Counted from the first letter of the stretch, positions 26,425 through 35,742 are shown. The stretch: 64,000 nt of DNA from Halieaceae bacterium UBA5044 (GCA_002416125.1 DIBU01000023.1:1-64000); one strand, 5' to 3'. A program made the numbers and translations. The notes: generated by a model from the letters alone, not told the origin.

Positions 26425-27392
26425 TTCGGCTGGTGAAACCCTCTGTCCTGCGGGAGCGGGGCATCCTCGGCATGAACAAGCGCAATCTCACGTTCATCGG
26501 CGCCAATAATCCCCGGCGCAACTACCAGATTGTCGACAACAAGCTGCTGACCAAGAAGGCCGCCCTGGAACGCAATATTGTCGTGCCTGAGCTCTACGGC
26601 GTGATTGAGCACCAGTTCCAGATCAACCGCATGCTGGACCTGCTGCAGGGCCGCGACGCGTTTGTGATCAAGCCGGTGCAGGGCAGTGGCGGCAAGGGCA
26701 TCCTAGTGATCACGTCGCGCGACGGTGAGCATTTCGTCAAGTCCAGCGGTGGTGTGCTGGATGAGCGCGATCTGCGCCGCCATACCTCCAATATTCTCGC
26801 CGGTCTGCACAGCCTGGGCGGGCGCAACGATGCCGCGATGATCGAGGCGCTGATCGATTTCAACCCGCTGCTTGCGGAATACAGCTACGAGGGGGTGCCG
26901 GATATTCGTGTGATCGTCTTTCGGGGGGTGCCGGTGATGGCGATGATGCGCTGTGCCACCCACGCCTCGGACGGCAAGGCGAACCTGCACCAGGGCGCAG
27001 TGGGGGTGGGCCTCGATATCGGCGAAGGCTTCAGCGTTGCGGCCGTGCAGCGCGGCAGCCTGGTAACCCACCATCCGGATACAGGCGCCTGCTTCAAGTC
27101 GCTGCGGCTCCCCGACTGGGATGCCATTCTGGACCTCGCCGCGAGCTGCGCTGAAATGACCGGGCTGGGCTATCTGGGTGCAGACATCGTGCTGGACCGC
27201 CAGCGAGGCCCGATGCTGCTGGAGCTGAACGCGCGGCCGGGGCTGGCGATTCAGGTGGCCAATCAGGAGGGTCTGATTCATCGTCTGGGTGTTGCGGCGG
27301 AAATCGCGCGCACCGCGGTGGATCACGACGACCGAATCCGGCAGGCCAAGCTGCGTTTTCATCGGCCGCAGGCGGTGTTGCAGGCATCCTGA
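26421..27392 (+). CDS. ATP-grasp alpha-L-glutamate ligase-like protein
   Basis: A 323-aa RimK-like ATP-grasp enzyme. FVIKPVQGSGGKGILVI is the nucleotide loop, and LLELNARPGLAIQVAN holds the metal-binding Asn/Glu of the second half. Such enzymes join an amino acid, often glutamate, to a carboxylate or peptide. It is the third gene of the coupled set and the likely catalyst. The substrate is not known. The helicase gene starts 26 bp after it. Confidence 0.9.
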   Translation: MIRLVKPSVLRERGILGMNKRNLTFIGANNPRRNYQIVDNKLLTKKAALERNIVVPELYGVIEHQFQINRMLDLLQGRDAFVIKPVQGSGGKGILVITSRDGEHFVKSSGGVLDERDLRRHTSNILAGLHSLGGRNDAAMIEALIDFNPLLAEYSYEGVPDIRVIVFRGVPVMAMMRCATHASDGKANLHQGAVGVGLDIGEGFSVAAVQRGSLVTHHPDTGACFKSLRLPDWDAILDLAASCAEMTGLGYLGADIVLDRQRGPMLLELNARPGLAIQVANQEGLIHRLGVAAEIARTAVDHDDRIRQAKLRFHRPQAVLQAS

Positions 27393-27417
27393 GCCGTGTA
27401 AACCGGAGTCGCTGCTG

Positions 27418-28803
27418 ATGACCTTTGACACATTGGGGCTGTCGCCCAGCCTGCTTCGCGCCGTTGCCGAGCAGGGCTATCAAACACCTTCTCCCATCCA
27501 GGCCCGGGCGATACCGCTGATTCTTGCGGGCAAGGACGTCATGGCCGCTGCCCAGACCGGAACCGGTAAGACCGCCGCATTCACGCTGCCGTTGCTGCAG
27601 CGCCTTGCGGGCGGCCCGCGGGCGCAGCCAAACCGTTGCCGTGCCCTGGTGCTCACGCCCACCCGTGAGCTAGCCGCGCAGGTGCAGGAGAGCGTTCGCG
27701 ATTACGGAAGCCATGACGGCGTTCGCTCTGCGGTGGTATTTGGCGGTGTGAACATCAACCCACAGATTGCGCAGCTGCGCCGCGGCGTCGATGTGCTGGT
27801 CGCCACGCCGGGCCGGCTGCTCGATTTGCACGGACAGGGCTTCGTGGATTTCCGCGATCTGGAAGTGCTGGTTCTGGATGAGGCCGACCGCATGCTGGAT
27901 ATGGGCTTCATCCACGATATCCGCCGCATCGTCACGCTGCTGCCCACCCGCCGCCAGACCCTGATGTTCTCGGCGACGTTCTCCGGGCCGATCACGCAAT
28001 TGGCGCAGGGGTATATGCGGCAACCGGTCCGTGTAGAAGTCAGTCCGCCCAATGCCACTGCCGAGACGGTGCAGCAGTGGGTGTACCCGGTAGACAAGAA
28101 GCGCAAACCGGAACTGCTGAGCCATCTGGTCGAAGTGCACGGTTGGGACCAGGTGCTGGTGTTCACCCGCACCAAGCACGGGGCCAACAAACTCAGCCAG
28201 CAGCTGGAACAGAACGGTATCCGTTCAGTCGCCATTCACGGTAATAAAAGCCAGAACGCGCGCACCCGCGCCCTCGCCGACTTCAAGCAGGGGCGTGTAC
28301 AGGCGCTGGTCGCAACGGATATCGCCGCGCGGGGGCTGGATATCGAGCAGCTGCCCCAGGTGGTGAATTTCGATCTGCCGAATGTCGCGGAAGACTACGT
28401 GCACCGAATCGGTCGCACAGGGCGCGCGGGTGCCGCCGGACAGGCCTATTCACTGGTCAGCGCTGACGAGGCCGATTACCTCTATGACATCGAGCGCCTG
28501 ATTTGCAAAACCCTGCCGCGGGAAGAGATTGAAGGCTTTGAACCCCAGCACGCGGTGCCCCGGGGGCGGTCCGCAAAGGGAGGCCCGGCAAAGGGAGGCC
28601 CGGCCAAGGGGCGCCCGGCAAAGGGGCGCCCGGCCGCATCGGCCCGTGTCGGAAAAAATCCTCACAGCGGGCCGCCAGCTGCGCGCGATGGCGCACCCGT
28701 ACCGGCACGTCGTCAACCTCGCGCGGGACCCCGCAGCAGCGGCGCGCCGGCCCGCGGCAAGGGCAATGGCCGCACCCCATCGCGCGGCGGTCGTGGCCGC
28801 TGA
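27418..28803 (+). CDS. rhlE: DEAD-box RNA helicase RhlE
   Basis: A 461-aa RhlE-type helicase with all core motifs in order: Q motif (GYQTPSPIQ), AQTGTGKT, PTRELA, TPGRLLD, DEAD in VLDEADRMLDMGF, SAT, VATDIAARGLDI and HRIGRTGRAG. Residues beyond about 380 form a basic, Gly/Pro/Ala-rich tail with five-residue repeats, likely for RNA contact. The frame extends upstream, but ATG 27418 gives the conserved start MTFDTLGLSP. It acts in RNA remodelling such as ribosome assembly or decay. Confidence 0.94.
   Translation: MTFDTLGLSPSLLRAVAEQGYQTPSPIQARAIPLILAGKDVMAAAQTGTGKTAAFTLPLLQRLAGGPRAQPNRCRALVLTPTRELAAQVQESVRDYGSHDGVRSAVVFGGVNINPQIAQLRRGVDVLVATPGRLLDLHGQGFVDFRDLEVLVLDEADRMLDMGFIHDIRRIVTLLPTRRQTLMFSATFSGPITQLAQGYMRQPVRVEVSPPNATAETVQQWVYPVDKKRKPELLSHLVEVHGWDQVLVFTRTKHGANKLSQQLEQNGIRSVAIHGNKSQNARTRALADFKQGRVQALVATDIAARGLDIEQLPQVVNFDLPNVAEDYVHRIGRTGRAGAAGQAYSLVSADEADYLYDIERLICKTLPREEIEGFEPQHAVPRGRSAKGGPAKGGPAKGRPAKGRPAASARVGKNPHSGPPAARDGAPVPARRQPRAGPRSSGAPARGKGNGRTPSRGGRGR
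28573..28632 (+). repeat. Four tandem 15-bp units in rhlE tail
   Basis: Units at 28573-28587, 28588-28602, 28603-28617 and 28618-28632. The first two are identical (GCAAAGGGAGGCCCG) and the others differ at two or three bases. They encode AKGGP/AKGRP repeats, and their number may vary between strains. Confidence 0.85.
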
Positions 28804-28897
28804 CGGCCCTTCTGGCGCGCTTGCGCCGGTAACACGATTGCTGTAATTCTGTGTGCTCTGCCGGCCGCACGTCGCGGCGCTGCCAACGGAGCACACC

Positions 28898-30625
28898 ATG
28901 ACCGATCACCCTCATTTGCGCCGCCGTACTTTGGTGAAAGGCATTGCGGCTGCCTCCCTGTTGCCGCTGCTGGGCGGTAATCTGGTCGGCTGTTCGGACG
29001 GCAGCGATGCCCCGCCGCTGCCCGAGGGTGTTGCCGCCGATTTCAATCACGGTGTGGCCTCCGGCGACCCTCTGACGGATCGCGTGATTATCTGGACTCG
29101 CGTGACCCCGCGTGAGCCCGGATTCGTCACCGTCGACTGGGAAGTGGCGAGCGACGAGGGCTTTGCCAATCTCGTGGCCAGCGGTCGCGGGAACACGGAC
29201 GAAACCGTGGATTTCACGCTCAAGGCGGACGTTACCGGGCTGGCGGCAGGCACTACGTATTTCTATCGCTTCCGGGTGCGCGAGGTGCTTTCCAGCGTGG
29301 GCCGCACCCGCACGGCACCGGCAGGGGCCACCGCAACGGCGGCGTTTGCCGTGGTGTCCTGCTCCAACTACCCCGCGGGCTACTTCAATGTATACCGTGA
29401 AGTGGCTGCGCAGCCGGTGGATGCCGTGCTGCACCTGGGTGACTATATCTACGAGTACGCTCCGGGTGGCTACGCCAGCGCCAATGCCGAAGCCCTGGGG
29501 CGCGTGGTACAGCCTGCTGGCGAATTGTTTGAGCTCGCGGATTACCGGACGCGCTACGCGCAGTACCGTACTGACCCCGACCTGCAGGCAGCGCACAGCG
29601 CCCACCCCTTCATTGTCGTCTGGGACGATCACGAGATTGCCAATGATGCCTGGCGGGAGGGCGCGGAGAATCATGATCCGGCGACCGAGGGCGAATATTC
29701 AGACAGGCGTGCCGCCGCGATACAGGCCTGGTATGAATGGCTACCGGTGCGTCCCCCTGCGAGTCAACAGGAGATCATTTACCGGCGATTGCCTTACGGT
29801 GATCTGCTGGACCTGATCATGCTGGACACGCGTGTGATCGGCCGTGACCGGCAGTATGTCTACCCGGACTTTGTCAGTGGTGGTCGCATTGACGTCGAGG
29901 CAACGCGGGCTGCCAGCAATGCGTCTGATCGCACGCTTCTCGGTGCCGAGCAACTGGCGTGGCTGGAGACCCAGCTGATCGACTCGACAGCCCGCTGGCA
30001 AGTGCTTGGCCAGCAGGTGCTGATGGCGCGCTACCTGTTGCCGGCGCCCATTCTCGAAGCGCTGGAGCCCAGCATCAGCGGTGGCGATGCGCTGGCAGCC
30101 GGCACCGCCGCGGTGCTTGCCGCGGTTACGGCGAAGAACAAGGCACCAGAGGAGCGCACGCCTGAGGAACAGGCGCTGCTGGACTCGGCGGTTCCCTACA
30201 ATCTCGACGCCTGGGATGGGTATGCTTTCGAGCGTGACCGCGTGCTGGAAGTGGCACGCCAGATGAACAGCCGGCTGGTCGCATTGGCGGGTGATACGCA
30301 TAACGCCTGGGCGTCGCAGCTTTTTACCAGCACGGGCGAAGTGGTGGGCGTGGAACTGGCGACCGCAAGTGTCAGCTCGCCGGGGCTGGAGGAGGTGCTT
30401 GGCCGCGATGTGGCCGGGCTGTTTTCGCCCCTCATTGCGACGCTGGTCGATGATCTGGTGTACGCCAACCTGATCGACCGGGGTTATCTCGTCACCCGCT
30501 TCACGCCGGAGTCACTCACCGCTGAGTGGCGTTATGTGTCCACGATCAACTTCCGTGAGTACAGCGAAAAGACGGCCGCCTTCCGGCAGGAGGTGGTGCA
30601 GCGCAGCAACCTTCTGCTGGGCTGA
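28898..30625 (+). CDS. phoD: PhoD-like alkaline phosphatase/phosphodiesterase
   Basis: A 575-aa exported metallo-phosphatase. The N-terminus has a twin-arginine signal (RRRTLVKG) and a possible lipobox (NLVGC), so it may be a Tat-exported lipoprotein. An Ig-like domain follows (to about residue 135), then the phosphatase core with HLGDYIYEY, VVWDDHEIAND and LAGDTHNAW carrying metal ligands. The start is ATG 28898, with GGAG seven bases before it. It should release phosphate from esters outside the cytoplasm. No pho box was recognised upstream. Confidence 0.9.
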   Translation: MTDHPHLRRRTLVKGIAAASLLPLLGGNLVGCSDGSDAPPLPEGVAADFNHGVASGDPLTDRVIIWTRVTPREPGFVTVDWEVASDEGFANLVASGRGNTDETVDFTLKADVTGLAAGTTYFYRFRVREVLSSVGRTRTAPAGATATAAFAVVSCSNYPAGYFNVYREVAAQPVDAVLHLGDYIYEYAPGGYASANAEALGRVVQPAGELFELADYRTRYAQYRTDPDLQAAHSAHPFIVVWDDHEIANDAWREGAENHDPATEGEYSDRRAAAIQAWYEWLPVRPPASQQEIIYRRLPYGDLLDLIMLDTRVIGRDRQYVYPDFVSGGRIDVEATRAASNASDRTLLGAEQLAWLETQLIDSTARWQVLGQQVLMARYLLPAPILEALEPSISGGDALAAGTAAVLAAVTAKNKAPEERTPEEQALLDSAVPYNLDAWDGYAFERDRVLEVARQMNSRLVALAGDTHNAWASQLFTSTGEVVGVELATASVSSPGLEEVLGRDVAGLFSPLIATLVDDLVYANLIDRGYLVTRFTPESLTAEWRYVSTINFREYSEKTAAFRQEVVQRSNLLLG

Positions 30626-30669
30626 TGTCGACGGGGGAGAGCGGGCGGTCCGTTCGCCGTTTTCCGGCG

Positions 30670-30675
30670 TATAAT
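30670..30675 (+). promoter_or_regulatory. Candidate -10 of lipoprotein pair
   Basis: A perfect TATAAT at 30670-30675 lies 30 bp before the ATG at 30705, placing the start site near 30682. The -35 region is GC-rich and poor, so an activator may be needed or the promoter may be weak. Confidence 0.5.
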
Positions 30676-30704
30676 GATCCGAAACAAGCCGCCCGAGATC
30701 AACG

Positions 30705-31070
30705 ATGACACCTGTAGCCCGCTGTTTAGTGCCCTTCCTGTTGTTGCTGGTTGCGGGCTGTGCCCAGTACGAAAACCGCCGTGGCGTAGAGGCCGGCTGG
30801 ACCGACGCCTATATGCAGACGCTCCAGCCGGGGGTGACCACGCGCGCCGAGGTGATGGCCGCCCTGGGTCCGCCGTCCCAGGTGATCGCGCTTGAAGGCG
30901 AGTCGATTCTCTATTACCTGTTCGAGCGCTCCGACGGCGAAGGTATCGTGCTGGTGCTGTACAACCGCATGCAGATCGATACGCAGTATGATCGCGCGAT
31001 CTTCTTCTTCGACCAGAACGGCCTGCTGACTGACGCGGCGAGCCGCATCGCGCCAGCCGACAATGGCTGA
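30705..31070 (+). CDS. Small BamE/SmpA-like lipoprotein
   Basis: A 121-aa lipoprotein with lipobox VAGC near residue 19. Its single domain, with LQPGVTTRAEVMAALGPPSQV followed by a strand with YYLFE, resembles the BamE/SmpA-OmlA fold. True BamE is usually a single gene next to fur or recN, so this is probably a paralogue, not the BAM subunit. It overlaps the next lipoprotein gene by eight bases. Confidence 0.75.
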   Translation: MTPVARCLVPFLLLLVAGCAQYENRRGVEAGWTDAYMQTLQPGVTTRAEVMAALGPPSQVIALEGESILYYLFERSDGEGIVLVLYNRMQIDTQYDRAIFFFDQNGLLTDAASRIAPADNG

Positions 31071-31668
31071 TACACGGCGCGTGCCGCTGCTGGCACTCGC
31101 GCTGATGCTCAGCGGCTGCACGCAGTGGCACTACAACCTCGGCGAGAGCCTTGCCCCTGAGGCCGCAGCGCTGGCTGCTGCGCCCGCCACGGACCTTCGT
31201 GCCGGCGACATCCTCTCCAGGCTCGGACCCCCACTGCGCGTGTCCGCCATTCCCGGCGGCTATGTGCTGGGCTGGGAGTCCTGGCAGGTGACGGAGAACG
31301 TGCTGGGCTTCAGCCTCGGTGCGCTGGGCGTGGACTTCCTGTCCATTGATGTCGGCCGGGCCAGCACCCGCAATGAAGCCCTGTTGCTGACCTTCAGCGC
31401 GCAACACCGCCTGGTGGGCGGCAGCTGGCATGGTCGCGACGACAGCGTGGGCGGTGGGCGCTCGGTGCAGCCACTGGTCGGGCTGGTGCCGGTCGTGGAT
31501 GTGGACGACATCACCGCTCGGCTGCCACAGCACGATTGGGGCCGTGGGGCACTGGAGCCGCTGCCGGTTGGGCTGAACCGGGCCCAGCGTCCCGATATGG
31601 GTCAGGCGGGTGTCGCACAGCGGGGAACGCCGACCGGCACAGGGCAGCAGACGCTGGAGCTGCGCTGA
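31063..31668 (+). CDS. Lipoprotein, BamE-like region, function unknown
   Basis: A 201-aa lipoprotein with lipobox LSGC near residue 19. Residues about 45-85 (LRAGDILSRLGPPLRV) echo the helix-turn segment of BamE-like proteins, as in its upstream neighbour. The C-terminal third is low-complexity and Gly/Gln-rich. The start overlaps the previous gene, so the two are probably made together and may act as a pair in the outer membrane. Confidence 0.7.
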   Translation: MADTRRVPLLALALMLSGCTQWHYNLGESLAPEAAALAAAPATDLRAGDILSRLGPPLRVSAIPGGYVLGWESWQVTENVLGFSLGALGVDFLSIDVGRASTRNEALLLTFSAQHRLVGGSWHGRDDSVGGGRSVQPLVGLVPVVDVDDITARLPQHDWGRGALEPLPVGLNRAQRPDMGQAGVAQRGTPTGTGQQTLELR

Positions 31669-31678
31669 GGACGAATTT

Positions 31679-31704
31679 GCGTGGCAAGCCACGCCGGGTT
31701 TTGT
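31679..31704 (+). terminator. Weak candidate terminator after lipoprotein pair
   Basis: GCGTGGC (31679-31685) and GCCACGC (31688-31694) form a perfect 7-bp inverted repeat with a two-base centre, followed by CGGGTTTT. The short U-tract and CGGG interruption make it weak; it may partly isolate the next gene. Confidence 0.35.
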
Positions 31705-31774
31705 ACACTGGAACGCACGGGTTTTCCGGCCCCGTTTACCGGCATCCCGAATCACAATAAAAGAGGACACCACT

Positions 31775-33448
31775 ATGCAGGCTGACACACTCGACAAACT
31801 GCTGGCTCACTGGGCCGCGGAAACGCCAGACAGAGTCTGGCTGAAGGATCTGCTGCCAGAGGGGTCCCGGGATGTGTCCTGGAAGGAAGCCCACGCAACC
31901 GTCAATGCCATGGCCGCCATGCTTGAGCACCACTTCGGCCACGGCGAGCGCATCGGGCTGTTATCGCGCAACTGTGCGCACTGGTTTATGGCGGATCTGG
32001 CGATTATCCAGTCCGGTAATGTCACGGTGAGCATGTTCACCACGCTGCCCGCATCCACTGCCCAGTACATTCTGGATTTTACCGAGACCAAGGCACTGAT
32101 CGTCGGGGAAACCTCGAACTGGAACGCGGTGAGGGGCGTTCTTCCGCAGGGTATCACGCTGATCACACTCCCCGGGGTAGAGCTGGAGGAGCCGCACCTG
32201 CGTTGGGAGGATCTGCTGGCGGAATGGCAGGGGCAGCTGCCGAAGTACCGCTGCCAGCCCGATGACGTGATTTCCCTGGTGTTTACATCGGGTACTACCG
32301 GCCTGCCCAAGGGCGTCATCCAGACGCACCGCAGTAACCTCGTGCCCATCACGCGCTTCCGCTCTACGTTCGGGACGCGAGACGAGGCCCGCTATTTCTC
32401 CTATCTGCCGCTGTCGCACATTGCCGAGCGACAGATTGTCGAGTTCTCCTCGCTGACCTGCTGCGGTGAAGTGAGTTTTAACCAGAGCCTGGAGACGCTG
32501 GCAGCAGATCTGCAGCGCACGCGGCCGCACATGTTTTTTGGCCCACCCCGTGTCTGGGAGCAGTTGAAGCAGGCGGTGATCGCCAAGTTCGGCGGTAATG
32601 ACGTGCTGGAGCAGGCCCTGAGCCAGGACAGCGCGGGCATTGGGAAGCTTGTGCTGGATGGCCTGGGCCTTGATCAGGTGGAATACTGCCTGGTCGCTGC
32701 CGCGCCGACACCGCCGTCATTGATCGAGTGGTGGGAGCGTCTGGGGCTGATCCTGATGGAGGGTTTTGGCCAGACCGAGGCCATGGGCGTGATCGTCAGC
32801 GGCCACGACTCACGGCGGGTCGGTTCTATCGGCAAGCCCATCGGGGAGGTTGAATACCGGATCACCGATGAGGGCGAACTGGTGGTGCGCGCCGACGGCT
32901 GCACGCCGGGTTACTATAACCAACCGGACAAGACGGCAGAGCTGATCCGGGACGGGTGGCTGCACACCGGCGACAAGGCCCGGGTCGATGAGGATGGCTT
33001 TATCTATCTCACGGGCCGCGTCAAAGAGTACTTCAAAACCATTCAGGGCAAGTTTGTGGCGCCGCCGCCCATTGAAGGTGAGTTTGCCAAAAATCCGCAC
33101 ACGGAACAGCACTGCCTGCTCGGTCGCGGTTTTTCCAAAACGGTCATGGTGGCCGTGCTGAATGAAGCGGCCCGCCAGCTGGCGGAGTCCTCCCGCGAGC
33201 AGGCGGAGGCAGAGATTGCACAGGCCATACACGAGGCGGTGCAGAGCATCAATGACGCGGTGGAAAAGCACGCGCGTATTGGCGCAGTCATCCTCTCACG
33301 GCAGGAGTGGACCATCGACAACGAGGTGCTGACGCCGACGCTGAAAATACGCCGTGAGAAGGTAGAAGAGCGCTACGGTGAGCTTGCCGAGGGCCTTGCG
33401 CGCAGCGCGGCGGAACAGCGCCAGGTGATTCTGCACTGGGCGGATTGA
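31775..33448 (+). CDS. AMP-binding long-chain acyl-CoA synthetase
   Basis: A 557-aa adenylate-forming enzyme. The loop FTSGTTGLPKG lies near residue 170, and EGFGQTEAMG near 330; LHTGDKARVDEDGFIYLTGR is the hinge region with the conserved aspartate, and the C-terminal lysine region is in FKTIQGKFVAPPPIE, typical of plant/LACS-like bacterial acyl-CoA synthetases. ATG 31775 was chosen for its AGAGGA ribosome-binding site. Together with the enzyme at 3644 it gives the cell two fatty-acid-activating enzymes in this window. Confidence 0.9.
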   Translation: MQADTLDKLLAHWAAETPDRVWLKDLLPEGSRDVSWKEAHATVNAMAAMLEHHFGHGERIGLLSRNCAHWFMADLAIIQSGNVTVSMFTTLPASTAQYILDFTETKALIVGETSNWNAVRGVLPQGITLITLPGVELEEPHLRWEDLLAEWQGQLPKYRCQPDDVISLVFTSGTTGLPKGVIQTHRSNLVPITRFRSTFGTRDEARYFSYLPLSHIAERQIVEFSSLTCCGEVSFNQSLETLAADLQRTRPHMFFGPPRVWEQLKQAVIAKFGGNDVLEQALSQDSAGIGKLVLDGLGLDQVEYCLVAAAPTPPSLIEWWERLGLILMEGFGQTEAMGVIVSGHDSRRVGSIGKPIGEVEYRITDEGELVVRADGCTPGYYNQPDKTAELIRDGWLHTGDKARVDEDGFIYLTGRVKEYFKTIQGKFVAPPPIEGEFAKNPHTEQHCLLGRGFSKTVMVAVLNEAARQLAESSREQAEAEIAQAIHEAVQSINDAVEKHARIGAVILSRQEWTIDNEVLTPTLKIRREKVEERYGELAEGLARSAAEQRQVILHWAD

Positions 33449-33470
33449 CCGCCGCGCGGATGCTAAACAG

Positions 33471-34784
33471 CTAGCGAGATTGCTGTTCCGCGTCCGCCTC
33501 GGGCTCAGTCTGGAATTCATCGTGGCCCTGCGTGTCGGTGGGTAACAGGTCGCCGATGGCGTCCTCCGGTCCCCGCGGGTCAAGACTGAAGCCGGTCGGC
33601 GCAGCCTCGGTAGCGGCGGCGGAGAAGGGCACCTGGTCTTCCGCGGCGACCACCTGGTCCTTGTCCCGCGTTTGAATGGCAAGGTACACGGTAAACACCG
33701 CACACAGCGCACCGAAAGACCAGAACAGCGCCGTGGCATCGTACAGGCTCATTAATTGCCCGAGCAGAATGGGGGCGGAAGCTGCCCCCAGGGCATTCAG
33801 CAGCAACACCGATGTACCGATCTCCACAAACTCCTCAGCCGACGAATTGTCAGCCGCCGTCGCCAGCGATATCGCATAGAGCGGCATGGTCATAGCGCCG
33901 AACACAAACACCGCAGCCAGATGCGCGCTGTGCTGCACGGTGAGCGCAACCGCGGCGGAAGCGGCAATCGCGCCCAGGCTCAGGAAGACAAGCACGTAAC
34001 GCCGGTCGATGCGGTCGGACAGCCAGCCGATGGGATACTGGAACAGCGCCCCCCCGGCGATGCCCGCGGTAATAAACCAGGTGACATCAGCCATGCTGTC
34101 GCCATAGCGCCGGGCAAACACGGCGCCGAGGGCCCAAAAGCTGCCCACCACCAACCCGGAGAGCAGGGTTCCGGCGAACGCAGCGCGGGAGCGGCGATAG
34201 AGCAGATTGAAGCGGATGCGCGTGGATTCGATGGGGGCCGGCGCCAGACGGCTGGTGAGCCCCACCGGGACGATGGCCAGTGCCATGAAGATGGCAGCGA
34301 GGATAAAGGGCGTCGCGCTGTCGGCAGGGCCAACGTTGATCAGTATCTGGCCCAGGGCCATTGCCGCAAGAATAATGAAGGTGTAGATGGCCAGGACCTG
34401 GCCCCGCGACTCTGCGCTGGTCTGGTCGTTGAGCCAGCTTTCGATAACCGTGTACAGGCCGCAGATCATGGCGCCGGTCAGGAAACGGAGCAGCAGCCAG
34501 GGCAGCCAGCCGTCAAGCGTTTCCAGGGCGAGAATGGCGCTCATCATGATGGCTGTCAGCACGGCGAAGCTGCGGATATGGCCGACCTTGGCGATGATTC
34601 GCGGAATCAGCAGACAGCCGGCGACGAAACCCAGAAAATAGGCGGACGCGCTGACACCGATCAGGAAGTCCGACAGCCCGATACTGCTGGCGCGCAGCGG
34701 CAGCAGGGTCAGCTGCATGCCCTGGCCGACCAGCAGCAGCGCTGTCGAAAGCAGCAGTGAGGTGAGGGTTAGCAGTGTTCTCAT
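33471..34784 (-). CDS. MFS transporter, YcaD-like
   Basis: A 437-aa protein with about 12 membrane helices; GFVAGCLLIPRIIAKVGHIRSF and GLYTVIESWLNDQT are typical of the YcaD/YfkF branch. ATG 34784 was chosen over an earlier in-frame start because the first helix begins at once. The C-terminal 60 residues are acidic and probably cytoplasmic. Substrate unknown. It lies downstream of folE on the same strand, but the folE terminator separates them. Confidence 0.85.
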   Translation of the reverse strand: MRTLLTLTSLLLSTALLLVGQGMQLTLLPLRASSIGLSDFLIGVSASAYFLGFVAGCLLIPRIIAKVGHIRSFAVLTAIMMSAILALETLDGWLPWLLLRFLTGAMICGLYTVIESWLNDQTSAESRGQVLAIYTFIILAAMALGQILINVGPADSATPFILAAIFMALAIVPVGLTSRLAPAPIESTRIRFNLLYRRSRAAFAGTLLSGLVVGSFWALGAVFARRYGDSMADVTWFITAGIAGGALFQYPIGWLSDRIDRRYVLVFLSLGAIAASAAVALTVQHSAHLAAVFVFGAMTMPLYAISLATAADNSSAEEFVEIGTSVLLLNALGAASAPILLGQLMSLYDATALFWSFGALCAVFTVYLAIQTRDKDQVVAAEDQVPFSAAATEAAPTGFSLDPRGPEDAIGDLLPTDTQGHDEFQTEPEADAEQQSR

Positions 34785-34869
34785 GGGGTGCCCGGTGTTG
34801 ATGCGTGGTGCTGTGGTAGAGAGGGCAGGGTACACGCTTTGCGGCAGACGAAAAACCGCAATGCAGGAT

Positions 34870-34894
34870 AAAAAAAAGCCCGGCAGTGCCGGGC
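34870..34894 (-). terminator. Intrinsic terminator of folE
   Basis: On the minus strand the stem GCCCGGC (34888-34894) - ACT - GCCGGGC (34878-34884) is followed by eight T residues (34870-34877). This is a textbook rho-independent terminator 26 bp past the folE stop. An A-run on the other flank could make it partly bidirectional. Confidence 0.93.
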
Positions 34895-34920
34895 GAAAAA
34901 GCCGAATTCCCAGGGGGGGA

Positions 34921-35598
34921 TCAGTTCAGGAATTCGGCCCGGGTGCTCGGGTCGGACTTGAATGCACCACCCAGCGAGGTCGTGCGTGTTCTGGAATTGC
35001 TGTCCATCACGCCGCGCGACTTGACGCAGTAATGTACAGCATCGATAGTGACGGCAACGTCATCGGTGTCCAGCAAGGTTTGCAGGGCGACCAGAACCTG
35101 CTGGGTCAGGCGTTCCTGCACCTGCGGGCGCTGGGCGAAAAAGCGTACGATGCGGTTGATTTTTGAAAGGCCGATCACTTTGTCTTTCGGAATGTAGGCA
35201 ACCCGTGCGCGGCCATCGATGGTGACAAAGTGGTGCTCGCAGGTGCTGACGACATCGATGTCGTCCACCTGCACCATCTCTTCGACCTGCATCTTGTTGG
35301 AGATCACAGAAATCTTTGGAAAGCGTGAGTAATCGAGCCCTGAAAAGATTTCATCAACGTACATTTTCGCGATACGGTGTGGGGTCTCGGCCAGGCTGTC
35401 GTCGTTCAGATCCAGGCCCAGCGTGCGGGTGATGTCGGTGAAGGACTGTACAATACGGCGATATTTTTCGTCACGGGAGAGCCCGTTTTGTATCATCGGG
35501 GTTTCCAGGCCGCGTTCCAGCAGAGCATTGCGCACAATCGCTGCCTCTGCTGACATCTTGCTTGGGAAGGGAATGTTTCCAGCCAGTGCAGTTTCCAT
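34921..35598 (-). CDS. folE: GTP cyclohydrolase I
   Basis: A 225-aa enzyme for the first step from GTP to dihydroneopterin triphosphate in folate synthesis. It is very close to E. coli FolE. Zinc ligands are C120 and H123 in CEHH and C191 in HYCVKSRG, so it is the zinc-dependent IA type. ATG 35598 has GGAG seven bases upstream; a start at residue 15 is possible but less supported. Single-gene unit with its own terminator. Confidence 0.96.
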   Translation of the reverse strand: METALAGNIPFPSKMSAEAAIVRNALLERGLETPMIQNGLSRDEKYRRIVQSFTDITRTLGLDLNDDSLAETPHRIAKMYVDEIFSGLDYSRFPKISVISNKMQVEEMVQVDDIDVVSTCEHHFVTIDGRARVAYIPKDKVIGLSKINRIVRFFAQRPQVQERLTQQVLVALQTLLDTDDVAVTIDAVHYCVKSRGVMDSNSRTRTTSLGGAFKSDPSTRAEFLN

Positions 35599-35742
35599 GT
35601 CGCATCTCCAGTACGTTTGGGGTAGTTACGGCGGGCTGTACCGGGTGGATTACCAGCCGGTGATCGAAGCCGCAGCGCTGTCGTACATTTGGTGGACAAA
35701 ACCTGGTCAGGAATCTGGCGCAACGCCTGGAGGAGGGGGACT

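Noticed and set aside
28812..28829. GC-rich hairpin after rhlE
   Set aside because: The 7-bp stem has a G-T pair and no U-tract, so it is not a credible intrinsic terminator.
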